Position numbers and translations under genes: made by a program. 64,000 nt of DNA, from the NCBI GenBank assembly GCA_964449465.1, contig CAYVBK010000007.1, positions 62,001 through 126,000 on the forward strand, read 5' to 3'. This stretch comes from CAYRXM01 sp964449465 (lineage in GTDB: Bacteria; Chloroflexota; Anaerolineae; JAFGEY01). The notes under the pieces were generated by a model, which saw only the letters and a list, made by a program, of their open reading frames with translations, was not told where the DNA came from and did no database searches. Shown piece after piece: positions 25,335 to 36,011 of this stretch (positions within the stretch are counted from its first letter, which is position 1; each line of letters opens with the position of its first letter).

Positions 25335-25454
25335 AAAAAGGCGTAACTACACCCACTGTCATTTTTTGCCTGGTTTTCAGCCCTTGCCGACAGAATGTGG
25401 GCGGCTTTTGGGGCGTCGTAGGGGGCGAGGTTGCCCCCTGTCTCGGCAGCAACA

Positions 25455-26561
25455 TTACGGCATCGAGCTGCAATCGGGATGGCCGACCCAAAAAGTAGCC
25501 TGTGCCCGTTCGCCGAACGATTCGACATAGAATGAACCGAGTGCATCGGCATTGGCGCCATATATCAGTTCATAGATGCACTCGTTCGAGTTGGTGGGGC
25601 CGCAAATCGCATCAATATCGCGGTAATAGGTGTACTGTCCGCGCCCGCCCCAGCCCAAAATTTTGAACTTGAGTCTCCATTGGGTCTTGGAAATGCAGCC
25701 AGATTCAAGCAGTGACCATTGAATCCCCAACGGCACGGCGGTGGCCGTCGGCGGCGGAGTGGGGGTGGGTGTGGGTGTGGCGGTGGGCGTCCAGGTGGCC
25801 GTTGGGCGCGGCGTGGCGGTGGCGGCGCGGGTGGGCGTGGCGGTGGGCGTATCCGTCGAGGTGGGCGTCGGTGTATGAGTAGGGGTGGCTGTGTGCGTGG
25901 CTGTCGGCGTCTCGGTGGGGGTCTCGGTCACGGTGGGCGTCGGTGTGAACGTCGGTGGACGCACGCGGGTGGGTGTGGATGTGCGTGTGGGCGTCGAGAC
26001 CTGGCCTGGCCTCACGGTGAACGTGGGAGAGGCCGGCGCCATCTTGGGTGTGGGCGTCGAGGTGGGTTGGGCCAGCGGATTGGGCAAAACGCCGCCCAGC
26101 ACCAACGCGCCGCCGGCCAGAATAGCCAGCAAGACCAGGCCGATCAGGCTCAGGCCGACGATCAGGCCAATGGGTGGCCCGGCCGGGACGACTGCCGCGC
26201 CGGGTGGCGGCGTCGGCGTGTAGAGCATGGTGGGTTGCACGGCCGCGGCCGCCGGAATGCCCCATTGAAAAGTCAGAACCACATCGCTGCCCAGCGCAAT
26301 GGTCTGGCCCGGCTGAATCACGCGCGGCGCGGTGATGCGTTCGCCGTTGACAAAGGTGCCATAGGTGCTGCCCAAATCCTGGAGGACAAATTGTCCGTCC
26401 TGAAAACTGAGCTGCGCATGGCGGCGCGATACACCGGCGGCCGGGATGGCAATGCCTTCGCCCGGATCGCGCCCCAAAATTTCGGGGTTGCGTTTTAGCG
26501 GCCAGGTTTGCCCGGCCAGCGGCCCCGACACAACTTGAATGTACCAGGTTTCCTGATCCAT
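25455..26561 (-). CDS. FHA-domain membrane protein with Thr/Pro-rich linker
   Basis: 368 residues from ATG (MDQETWYIQVV), GAGGAG upstream. Residues ~20-95 are an FHA phosphothreonine-binding domain (ILGRDPGEGI, SRRHAQLSF, LQDLGSTYGTFVNGERI). A single membrane helix lies at about 130-155 (IGLIVGLSLIGLVLLAILAGGALVL). A long TPT-rich linker (~165-280) leads to an exported ~85-residue C-terminal domain with four Cys (SGCISKTQW, DAICGP, NECIYE, HPDCSS), likely disulfide bonded. It may link Ser/Thr kinase signalling inside the cell to the exterior. Start region is divergent from mcmA. Confidence 0.85.
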   Translation of the reverse strand: MDQETWYIQVVSGPLAGQTWPLKRNPEILGRDPGEGIAIPAAGVSRRHAQLSFQDGQFVLQDLGSTYGTFVNGERITAPRVIQPGQTIALGSDVVLTFQWGIPAAAAVQPTMLYTPTPPPGAAVVPAGPPIGLIVGLSLIGLVLLAILAGGALVLGGVLPNPLAQPTSTPTPKMAPASPTFTVRPGQVSTPTRTSTPTRVRPPTFTPTPTVTETPTETPTATHTATPTHTPTPTSTDTPTATPTRAATATPRPTATWTPTATPTPTPTPPPTATAVPLGIQWSLLESGCISKTQWRLKFKILGWGGRGQYTYYRDIDAICGPTNSNECIYELIYGANADALGSFYVESFGERAQATFWVGHPDCSSMP

Positions 26562-26663
26562 GCGCTCCTCCTGATGGTCGTCTGTGCTGTGCGCCATTCA
26601 CCGGCCAGATCGGTGAGGTTGGCTAGAGTATACGCCAACCGGCCTGGCGCGTCAAGACAGAGG

Positions 26664-26692
26664 TTGTCAAAATTGACCGCGCCTTGTATAAT
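26664..26692 (+). promoter_or_regulatory. promoter of the methylmalonyl-CoA mutase/GH3 unit
   Basis: TTGTCA and a perfect TATAAT are spaced by 17 nt, 75 nt before the mcmA ATG. Confidence 0.65.
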
Positions 26693-26767
26693 GCTAGAGT
26701 TTTGCAGAGAAAATGCCCGGTACGCCGACCGGTGTGCCGGGACGACCCTTTGAAAGAGAGGACATCT

Positions 26768-28432
<1,665 letters not shown>

Positions 28433-28441
28433 GGAGGCAAG

Positions 28442-30610
28442 ATGGAGCCATTGCGTTTTTCGACCTGCGATCCGCAGATCAAGGCACGCGCCGACGAGCT
28501 GCTGGCGCGCATGACGTTGGAGGAAAAAGTCGGGCAGATGGTGCAGGTTCACCTGCGCTGGCGGCCCGATGTGGATGATTATATCCGGCGCGGGCAGATC
28601 GGCTCGTTGTTGGGGCTGACCGACGTGCGCGAGATTAACCGGGTGCAGCGCATTGCCGTGCAGGAAACGCGGCTGGGCATCCCGTTGATCGTGGGCAACG
28701 ATGTCATTCACGGCTATCGCACCATATTCCCCATTCCGCTGGCGCAGTCTTGCACGTGGAATCCCGAACTGGTAGAGCAGGCGGCTCGCATCGCCGCCGA
28801 TGAAGCCGCCGCCAACGGCACCGACTGGATTTTTGCCCCGATGGTAGACATTGCCCGCGACCCGCGTTGGGGGCGCATCGCTGAGGGTGCCGGCGAGGAT
28901 CCTTGTGTGGGCCAGGCGATGGCGCGAGCGCAGGTGCGCGGCTTTCAGGCCAGCGATCTGAGCAGCGGTCGGCGCATTGTGGCCTGTCCCAAGCACTATG
29001 TGGCCTATGGCGCCGCCGAGGCCGGGCGAGATTACAATCGCGTGGACATGTCTGAGCAAACCCTGCGCGATGTGTATCTGCCGCCGTTCAAGGCTGCCTT
29101 TGACGCCGGCGCCGGCTCGGTCATGTCGGCGTTCAACGAGATCAACGGCATTCCGGCGTCGGCCAATCCCTTTACCCTGCGCACCGTGCTGCGCGAAGAG
29201 TGGGGCTTTGAAGGGGTGGTGTTGAGCGATTACAATGCTGTGGCCGAGTTGATTCCGCACGGTTTTGTGGCCAATCTGCGCGAGGCCGCCGAAGAATCTG
29301 TTTTGGGCGGCGTGGATATGGATATGATGGGCGACGCCTATTTGAATCATCTGGTCGAGTTGGTCCAGTCGGGCGTGGTGCCGGAAGCGTTTGTGGACGA
29401 AGCGGTCAGCCGCATTTTGTGTCTCAAGATGGCTCTGGGCCTGTTTGAGCGTCCCTTTGCCGACGAGTCGCTGGCCGGACAGCCCATTTTGCGCCCAGAG
29501 CATCGTCAGGCGGCGTTGGAACTGGCGCAGCAGTCTATGGTGCTGCTCAAAAATGAGGGCGGCCTGCTGCCTCTCGCGCCCGACACGCCGCGCCTTGCAG
29601 TGATCGGCCCGCTGGCTGACGATCATTGCGCTCCGCTGGGCTGCTGGTCGTGGACCGGGCGCGCCGAAGATGTGGAAAGCGTGTTGGATGGCCTCCGTGC
29701 CGTGTGGCAGGGAAGTGGCGAGCCTGTCCATGTGGCCGGCTGTGAAGTGCGGGGCGATGACTGCTCTGGCCTGGATGCGGCTGTGCAGGCTGCCCGCGCT
29801 GCCGATGTGGCTGTGTTGGTGTTGGGCGAGAGCGCAGACATGAGCGGCGAGGCCCGTTCGCGCACCCATTTGGGGCTGCCCGGTCAGCAACAGCGGCTGC
29901 TGGAGGCCGTCTGCGCTACCGGTACGCCGGTGGTGGTGGTGCTGATGTCGGGCCGCCCGCTGGTGATTCCCTGGATGGCCCATCACGTGCCGGCCATTCT
30001 GGCGGCCTGGCACGGCGGCATCCGCACCGGGCGGGCTGTGGCCGACATTTTGTTCGGTCAGATCAATCCATCGGGCCGGCTGACGATCAGCTGGCCGCGC
30101 TGCGAAGGCCAGATTCCCATCTATTATGCGCACAAGAACACCGGTCGGCCGGTGTCGGGCAAAGGCACTACCCAGTTTGATGAGCCTTTCCGCTCCAACT
30201 ATATGGACGAGCCGAACGAGCCGCTGTATCCTTTTGGCTATGGCCTGAGCTATACCTCATTTGACTATGAAAACCTGCGCGTGCATATGCCGATCTTGAC
30301 CGAACGGGATGACCTGGTCGTTTCTGTCGAGGTGGTCAACAGCGGTGCCCGCAGTGGCGACGAGGTGGTGCAGCTCTATGTGCGCGACGAGGTGGGTTGC
30401 CTGACCCGGCCGGTCAAGGAACTCGAGGGTTTTCAACGGATTTCTTTGCAGCCCGGCGAGCGGCGCACGGTGGAATTTCGTCTGCCGGTGAGCGAGTTGG
30501 GTTTCCATGGCCCGGCCACGCTGTACATGGTCGAGATGGGGACGTTTCGCGTGTGGGTGGGGCGCAGTTCAGATGAAGGTCTGGAAGGTCGCTTTGAGGT
30601 GGTGGCCTAG
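28442..30610 (+). CDS. glycoside hydrolase family 3 beta-glucosidase (BglX-like)
   Basis: 722 residues without a signal peptide. MTLEEKVGQMVQV, GNDVIHGYRTIFPIPLAQS, PKHYVAYGAAEAGRDYN and LSDYNAVAEL (nucleophile Asp263) are typical of BglX-type GH3. The second domain includes VLVLGESADMSGEARSRT, and a fibronectin III-like domain closes the protein (LVVSVEVVNSGARSGDEVVQLYV). It has no PA14 insert, unlike the paralogue at 10-12.7 kb. Probable cytoplasmic beta-glucosidase or xylosidase. Overlaps the start of the GT-C gene. Confidence 0.93.
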   Translation: MEPLRFSTCDPQIKARADELLARMTLEEKVGQMVQVHLRWRPDVDDYIRRGQIGSLLGLTDVREINRVQRIAVQETRLGIPLIVGNDVIHGYRTIFPIPLAQSCTWNPELVEQAARIAADEAAANGTDWIFAPMVDIARDPRWGRIAEGAGEDPCVGQAMARAQVRGFQASDLSSGRRIVACPKHYVAYGAAEAGRDYNRVDMSEQTLRDVYLPPFKAAFDAGAGSVMSAFNEINGIPASANPFTLRTVLREEWGFEGVVLSDYNAVAELIPHGFVANLREAAEESVLGGVDMDMMGDAYLNHLVELVQSGVVPEAFVDEAVSRILCLKMALGLFERPFADESLAGQPILRPEHRQAALELAQQSMVLLKNEGGLLPLAPDTPRLAVIGPLADDHCAPLGCWSWTGRAEDVESVLDGLRAVWQGSGEPVHVAGCEVRGDDCSGLDAAVQAARAADVAVLVLGESADMSGEARSRTHLGLPGQQQRLLEAVCATGTPVVVVLMSGRPLVIPWMAHHVPAILAAWHGGIRTGRAVADILFGQINPSGRLTISWPRCEGQIPIYYAHKNTGRPVSGKGTTQFDEPFRSNYMDEPNEPLYPFGYGLSYTSFDYENLRVHMPILTERDDLVVSVEVVNSGARSGDEVVQLYVRDEVGCLTRPVKELEGFQRISLQPGERRTVEFRLPVSELGFHGPATLYMVEMGTFRVWVGRSSDEGLEGRFEVVA

Positions 30611-32564
30611 CCCCAGGTGGACGCGGCCGCAAATGATTTTTCTGCTCGTTCTGCTGCTTGGGTTTGCCTTGATGATCTTGCGGCGGGCCTGGGTATGCGA
30701 CGATGCCTATATCACTTTTCGCACATCGGTGCACCTGGCGCAGGGGTATGGCCCGCGCTGGAATGTGGCCGAGCGGGTGCAGTCATACACCAACCCGCTG
30801 TGGATGCTGTGCATGGCCGCCGCATACGCGCTGACCGGCGATGTGTTTTATACCGGCATCGCTCTGGGGTTGCTTTTGACGCTGGCGGCGGCCTGGCAGA
30901 ATATTCGCATCGCCGATTCGTTTGCTGCGGCGGCATGGGGCATTCTGGCGCTGGCTTGCTCCAATGCGGTGTTAGATTATGCTACATCGGGCCTGGAGAA
31001 TGCCTTGACGCATTTTCTGTTGGCCGTTTTTGCGGTGTGCTATTTTCGCTGTTCTTTGTCATTCAAGAGTCTTTTCTGTCTTGCTTTGGTTGCGGCTCTG
31101 GGCATGCTCAACCGGCTGGATGTGGTCTGGTTGTATGCGCCGCCGCTCGGCTATGCGCTGTGGCGGTGGTGGCGAGCGCGACACAGTTTGCCGGCGGGCT
31201 TGATCGCCGTGGGACTGGGGCAGTTGCCCTTGTGGTTGTGGGAAGGGTTTTCGCTGGTGTATTATGGCTTTCTCTTTCCCAACACGGCCTATGCCAAGCT
31301 GAATACGGCCATTCCGGCCGGGCAAATGATCGAACAGGGACTGGCTTACCTGGTGCGCTCGTGGCGTTATGATCCGCTGATTTTGACGCTGATCGGCGGC
31401 GGGCTGTTTTTGACCCTGTTTCGCCCGTCTGATCCGCAACTGGACCGCCCGCTGGCTTGGGGGCTGCTGCTGCAACTGGTCTACCTGGTGCGCATCGGCG
31501 GCGATTTTGCCAACGGGCGGTTTTTGACTGCGCCGCTGTGGGTGGCTGTCTTGTTGTTGCTGCGCCAGGATTGGAAGCGGCTCGGCGGGCGGGCCATCGC
31601 CGCTGCTGTGGGGGCGACCATTCTGATCGGGGCGCTGGCCGTTCACCCTACGTTTCTTTTCAGCCGCAATGATTTTGGCGCGCCGGATAACAGCGTCTTT
31701 ATTGACGATCAAGGCATCGCCGACGAGCGGATGTGGTATGCCGCCACCAACAGCCTGATCGGCCCGCTGCGCGATGCATCACATTCTGTGCCACGTGCCG
31801 CCGACCTGCCTGCACATGGCTGGCGATACGACGGCATGCTGGCGCGTCAGTTGGGTCGCCGGGTAGTGACCACGTTTTCCATTGGTATGTTTGGCTTTTA
31901 CGCCGGGTCGCAGGTGTATGTCATAGACCTGTACGCGCTGGCCGATCCCTTGCTGGCGCGGCTGCCGGCGCTGCACAACGAGCATTGGCGTATCGGCCAT
32001 TTTACCCGCGCCCTGCCCGAAGGCTATGTGGAAACTCTGCTGTCGGGCCAAAATCAAATCGCCGACGCGGCTCTGGGCGCATACTATGATCGCCTGGCCC
32101 TGATCACCCGGGGGCCGTTGTTCGATCCGCAGCGATGGGTGGCGATCTGGCAGATCAACACCGGGCAGTATGATCGCTGGATCGATCAAGATGCGTACCG
32201 GTATCCCAAGATGGCCTATGTCAAATTGAATCAATTGAGTGGACGAACGGCATCCGTAGTGCCCTGGTTTGACGCCGGCACGGTGTTTTTTTACGATGGT
32301 GGTCTGGAGATTGAGCTGGCGCGGCCGAGCGATGCTTTTCGCATCGAAATGAGTGTGCGCGGCAGCCCGGCCTATGAACTGCGCTTTTTACGCGGGCAGA
32401 CTGTGCAGGCTGTTCAAACTCTGCGCGCAGAGCAGCCCTGGCGCTGGCAAACTCTCAGCTTGAATGTGCCTGCGGCGGCCCGCGCAGCGGGATATGACCG
32501 GATTCAGGTGTTTTCACAGCGACCCGGCCAAGCCAGCGCGATCTGGCATATTCGGCTGGAATGA
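30573..32564 (+). CDS. multi-pass GT-C membrane glycosyltransferase-like protein
   Basis: 663 residues if started at ATG 30573 (MKVWKVALRWWPSPRW), overlapping the GH3 gene by 38 nt; ATG 30633 (MIFLLVLLLG) is an alternative and neither has a strong ribosome site. The first loop motif CDDAYITFRTSVHLAQGYG with SYTNPLWML is the DDA(Y/F)I(S/T)FR signature of GT-C transferases such as mycobacterial arabinofuranosyltransferase AftB. About ten hydrophobic helices fill residues ~20-370. The remaining ~280 residues are a soluble extracytoplasmic domain ending in a beta-sandwich. Likely transfers a sugar from a polyprenyl carrier outside the membrane. Confidence 0.75.
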   Translation: MKVWKVALRWWPSPRWTRPQMIFLLVLLLGFALMILRRAWVCDDAYITFRTSVHLAQGYGPRWNVAERVQSYTNPLWMLCMAAAYALTGDVFYTGIALGLLLTLAAAWQNIRIADSFAAAAWGILALACSNAVLDYATSGLENALTHFLLAVFAVCYFRCSLSFKSLFCLALVAALGMLNRLDVVWLYAPPLGYALWRWWRARHSLPAGLIAVGLGQLPLWLWEGFSLVYYGFLFPNTAYAKLNTAIPAGQMIEQGLAYLVRSWRYDPLILTLIGGGLFLTLFRPSDPQLDRPLAWGLLLQLVYLVRIGGDFANGRFLTAPLWVAVLLLLRQDWKRLGGRAIAAAVGATILIGALAVHPTFLFSRNDFGAPDNSVFIDDQGIADERMWYAATNSLIGPLRDASHSVPRAADLPAHGWRYDGMLARQLGRRVVTTFSIGMFGFYAGSQVYVIDLYALADPLLARLPALHNEHWRIGHFTRALPEGYVETLLSGQNQIADAALGAYYDRLALITRGPLFDPQRWVAIWQINTGQYDRWIDQDAYRYPKMAYVKLNQLSGRTASVVPWFDAGTVFFYDGGLEIELARPSDAFRIEMSVRGSPAYELRFLRGQTVQAVQTLRAEQPWRWQTLSLNVPAAARAAGYDRIQVFSQRPGQASAIWHIRLE

Positions 32565-32580
32565 GGCAAGGGAGAACCGC

Positions 32581-33441
32581 ATGATCATTGATGCACACCA
32601 TCATGCCGGCTGGCGCGGCCATAACCTGGAGCGTTTTTTGGACAACATGGCGGCATGTCATATTGATCGCACCTGGCTGCTCAGTTGGGAATCGCCGCCC
32701 GACGAATATGATCCCGAAAATAATCATTTGTGGGTTGGCGGAGAGCGGGGGCCTGTTCCGTTCGAGTCGGGGCTGCGTTATCGAGAGGGCGCGCCGGGCC
32801 GATTTGTGCTGGGCTATGCGCCGGACCCGCGGCGGCCCGATGCCATAGACCGTTTGCAGGCGGTTATCGAGTTGTACGGCGTCCGGGTATGTGGCGAGTT
32901 GAAACTGCGCATGACCTATGACAATCCAGATGCGCTGCGCATGTTTCGCTTTTGTGGCAGCAAGGGCCTGCCGGTGACAGTGCATCTCGACTATGCGTTC
33001 AGCACCGGCCGGAAATATCCGCGTCCCGATTGGTGGTATGGCGGCGGCATTGACGCGCTGGAACGGGCCGTGCGCCTTTGCCCCGAAACCTGCTTTATCG
33101 GCCATGCGCCGGGCTTTTGGGCGCACATATCCGGCGATGATTTGTTCGATCAGGTCGTCTATCCGACCGGGCCGGTGCTTCCCGGTGGAAAGGTGATCGA
33201 GATGTTTCGTCAATACCCCAATCTTTACGCCGATCTGTCGGCTATGTCGGCGCGAAATGCCTTGACGCGCGACCGGGCTTTTGGGCGCGATTTTTTGCTG
33301 GAATTTCAAGATCGGCTGTTGTATGGACGCGATAGTTTTGATAATCGGCTGCAAGAGTTGCTGACCGAGATGGAGCTGCCGGCCCGGGTGTTGGACAAAA
33401 TCTATGCCGGAAACGCGCTCAGATTGATTTCAGGGTCATAA
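32581..33441 (+). CDS. amidohydrolase-superfamily (TIM-barrel) protein
   Basis: 286 residues from ATG with GGGAG upstream. IIDAHHHAGW gives the N-terminal metal-binding HxH. PVTVHLDYAF and CFIGHAPGFWAHI supply later His ligands, and LLYGRDSFDNRLQELL the terminal Asp, as in amidohydrolase-2 family decarboxylases and lactonases. Located 16 nt after the GT-C gene and before GH172, so it may act on a sugar acid or lactone from the same glycan. Substrate unknown. Confidence 0.8.
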   Translation: MIIDAHHHAGWRGHNLERFLDNMAACHIDRTWLLSWESPPDEYDPENNHLWVGGERGPVPFESGLRYREGAPGRFVLGYAPDPRRPDAIDRLQAVIELYGVRVCGELKLRMTYDNPDALRMFRFCGSKGLPVTVHLDYAFSTGRKYPRPDWWYGGGIDALERAVRLCPETCFIGHAPGFWAHISGDDLFDQVVYPTGPVLPGGKVIEMFRQYPNLYADLSAMSARNALTRDRAFGRDFLLEFQDRLLYGRDSFDNRLQELLTEMELPARVLDKIYAGNALRLISGS

Positions 33442-33500
33442 GATTTGCTTTGGGCCTGGCATTGTTTTCAATGCTCGTTGAAAGAAAAGGAGAGTGCATC

Positions 33501-34676
33501 ATGATTGAACTGGCGCGCATACGTGATCGCAAGGCCGGTCGTTTTTCCTCGTGGGACACGATGGGGCGCAACAATGACGCCTGGACCATCCCGCCGGGCG
33601 GGTCGGCAGTGCTGGCTGACATCCGGGGGCCGGCTTGCATCACCCACATCTGGATGACGCAGCCCAACCATTATCGCGAGTGTTTGCTCAAAATTACGTT
33701 CGACAACGCCGACTATCCCAGCGTATTGTGTCCGTTGGGCGACTTTTTCTGTCTGGGACACGGCCTGGTCAACTCGTTTCAATCGCTGCTGTTTACGGCA
33801 TCTACTCATTTCAATTACACGTTCAATCAGGGCGCGGCGTTGAACTGTTATGTGCCGATGCCGTTCGGTCAACGCGCCGTGGTTGAGTTGATCAATGAGA
33901 GCGACGAGCCGCATCGCCAGTATTTTTATGTGGATTACGAAACATTGGGCGAGCCGCCGGCCGATCTGGGCTATTTTCACGCCGAGTTTCGTCGTGCCAA
34001 TCCCTTTGGCGGTTGGGGCCACGAGATCACGGTCAACACGCCGCAGGCCAACATTGTCAACGCCGAACGCATGGCCTGGGACAATAACTATGTGATCCTG
34101 GAGACTCAGGGGCGCGGTCACTATATCGGCTGCAATTTGTCTGTGACCAATTTTCAAGGCACGTGGTGGGGCGAGGGCGATGACATGATTTGGGTGGATG
34201 GCTATAAATGGCCGCCCGATCTGCATGGCACCGGCAGCGAAGATTATCTCAATCAGGCCTGGGGCATGCAAGAGAATGCCTTTTTGCGTAACGGGTCGTC
34301 CATCTTTGAGGGCAAAACCATCACGCCGGGAAACGCCGCGATGACGCTGTGGCGTGGCGCGGGGGGCTATCAAACCAGCTATGTCTTTCACCTGGAAAAC
34401 CCGGTGCGTTTTAGCCGCGAGATCAAGGTGACAATTGAACACGGGCATGGCAATCACCTGTGCAACGAGATGAGCAGCGTGGCTTATTGGTATGCCGACC
34501 AGCCAACCGCTGTGGCGACGCCGCCGTCGGTGGCGCAGCGCATGCCGGTGCTGCGCGACAACCAGGGGCATTGGCTGTTTGATGGGCGAAATCAATGCCC
34601 TGGCCAACCGGTCGAGGTCAATGAGGAAATGAGGCAAATGAAGGCCGACTGGGCCGCGCGGCCCCAGGTGGGTTGA
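33501..34676 (+). CDS. glycoside hydrolase family 172 (DUF2961) protein
   Basis: 391 residues from ATG (MIELARIRDRKAGRFSSWD), AAAAGGAGAG upstream. ACITHIWMT, CPLGDFFCLGHG, FNQGAALNCYVPMPFG, GTGSEDYLNQAWG and YVFHLENPVRFSREIKV are conserved DUF2961 segments; the Glu in GSEDYLNQAWG and a second Glu form the probable catalytic pair. GH172 enzymes act on difructose dianhydrides, alpha-D-fructofuranosides and D-arabinan. No signal peptide. Neighbouring AftB-like transferase and amidohydrolase genes make a furanoside-containing glycan a reasonable guess. Confidence 0.9.
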   Translation: MIELARIRDRKAGRFSSWDTMGRNNDAWTIPPGGSAVLADIRGPACITHIWMTQPNHYRECLLKITFDNADYPSVLCPLGDFFCLGHGLVNSFQSLLFTASTHFNYTFNQGAALNCYVPMPFGQRAVVELINESDEPHRQYFYVDYETLGEPPADLGYFHAEFRRANPFGGWGHEITVNTPQANIVNAERMAWDNNYVILETQGRGHYIGCNLSVTNFQGTWWGEGDDMIWVDGYKWPPDLHGTGSEDYLNQAWGMQENAFLRNGSSIFEGKTITPGNAAMTLWRGAGGYQTSYVFHLENPVRFSREIKVTIEHGHGNHLCNEMSSVAYWYADQPTAVATPPSVAQRMPVLRDNQGHWLFDGRNQCPGQPVEVNEEMRQMKADWAARPQVG

Positions 34677-34707
34677 CGGCGTCTGGCTGGCAATAGAGGG
34701 TGATAAT

Positions 34708-34762
34708 GTAGGGGCGGGCCTTGCGCCCGCCCTGACGGGGCAGGGGCAAGCCCTGCCCCTAC
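34708..34762. repeat. double GC-rich hairpin repeat
   Basis: GGGGCGGG-CCTTG-CGCCCGCCC and GGGGCAGGGGCAAGCCCTGCCCC lie back to back, bounded by GTAGGGGC and GCCCCTAC. It ends 3 nt before the GTG start used for the galacturonokinase-like gene and may act as terminator or mRNA structure. Confidence 0.7.
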
Positions 34763-34765
34763 CGG

Positions 34766-35998
34766 GTGACGATTTTGGGAATAGGGGATGGAGAATTGGA
34801 AACACGAGTTCAAAAGCTGGCTGAATTGATCTGTCGGCGCACGGGCTGCCGGCGCGATGATGTGCGCATGGTCTATTCGCCGCTGCGCATTTCGCCGCTG
34901 GGGGCGCACATTGATCACCAGGATGGCTGCGTGACCGGCATGACCCTGAATCAGGTGATCTTGCTGGCTTTTGTGCCGCGCGCCGACCGTCACGTCTGCG
35001 TCGAGAGTTTGAACTTTGCTCATCGGGTCGAGTTTGACCTGGATAATGTGCCACCTCGCTCGCCCGGCGATTGGGGCAACTATGTGCGCGGAGCTGTGCT
35101 GTCGTTGCGAGAGAAATACACCCTGCGCGTGGGCATGGATGCCATTGTCGAGGGCGAGATGCCCATTGGCGGGCTGAGTTCGTCGGCGGCGGTAGGGGTG
35201 GCCTATTTGCTGGCGTTGGAATCGGCCAACGATCTTTGCGTGTCGCCCCAGGAAAACATTCAGCACGACCGGTACATCGAAAACACCTATCTGGGGCTGC
35301 ACAATGGCATTTTGGACCCGGCAGTGATCTTGATGAGCGATCACGATCATCTGACTTTTTTGGACTGCCGGTCGGTCGAGTTTCAAAAGTTTGCCTCTCC
35401 AAGTATCAACGGTCGCATGGGCATTATGATCGTCTATTCGGGGCTGGTCAAGTCACTGACCGGCACCGACTATAACCGGCGGGTGAGCGAATGTCAGGAG
35501 GCGGCTCGCCTGATGCTAGAGTGGAGCGGACAGCCTGCGCCGACCCTGCCGCGCCTGCGTATGGTTTCGCCAGATGTCTATGCCGAGGTGGGACACCGCC
35601 TGCCGCCGCCGCTCGACCGGCGGGCGCGGCACTTTTTCGGCGAAATGGAGCGCGTGCAGCAGGGTATGCAGGCCTGGCGGTCGGGTGACCTGGATCGTCT
35701 GGGACAGTTGATCAATGAATCAGGATACAGCTCGGTGCATTATTACGAGTCTGGATGTCCACATATGATCACTTTGTATCGCATCCTGTCCGAGTGCCCC
35801 GGTGTGTATGGGGCGCGGTTTAGCGGGGCGGGGTTTCGCGGTTCGTGCCTGGCCTTGATCGATCCGGCGCGCGATGACGAGATCAAGGCGGCCATTGATG
35901 CACAGTATCCGCAGGCGCACCCCGACGTGGCCGACCTGTATAGCGTGCATTTGTGCCAGCCCGACGGCCCGGCTCGTCTGTGGAACGGCAAAAAATGA
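34766..35998 (+). CDS. GHMP kinase, galacturonokinase-like
   Basis: 410 residues if started at GTG 34766; TTG 34796 is an alternative. The first motif reads PLRISPLGAHIDHQDG, with IDHQ in place of the galactokinase TDYN. That substitution, and the segments GLSSSAAVGVAYLLALE, RYIENTYLGLHNGILDPAVIL and GVYGARFSGAGFRGSCLA, follow plant galacturonokinase much more closely than bacterial GalK. It would make galacturonate-1-phosphate. The next gene, 13 nt downstream, is a sugar-1-phosphate nucleotidyltransferase that could make the UDP-sugar. The specificity is inferred; galactokinase activity is the alternative. Confidence 0.75.
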   Translation: MTILGIGDGELETRVQKLAELICRRTGCRRDDVRMVYSPLRISPLGAHIDHQDGCVTGMTLNQVILLAFVPRADRHVCVESLNFAHRVEFDLDNVPPRSPGDWGNYVRGAVLSLREKYTLRVGMDAIVEGEMPIGGLSSSAAVGVAYLLALESANDLCVSPQENIQHDRYIENTYLGLHNGILDPAVILMSDHDHLTFLDCRSVEFQKFASPSINGRMGIMIVYSGLVKSLTGTDYNRRVSECQEAARLMLEWSGQPAPTLPRLRMVSPDVYAEVGHRLPPPLDRRARHFFGEMERVQQGMQAWRSGDLDRLGQLINESGYSSVHYYESGCPHMITLYRILSECPGVYGARFSGAGFRGSCLALIDPARDDEIKAAIDAQYPQAHPDVADLYSVHLCQPDGPARLWNGKK

Positions 35999-36011
35999 AA
36001 GGATGTCTACC

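Noticed and set aside
25719..26498. A Gly/Arg-rich 259-codon plus-strand frame
   Set aside because: It is the complement of the Thr/Pro linker and FHA region; its composition is an artefact of the repetitive linker codons.
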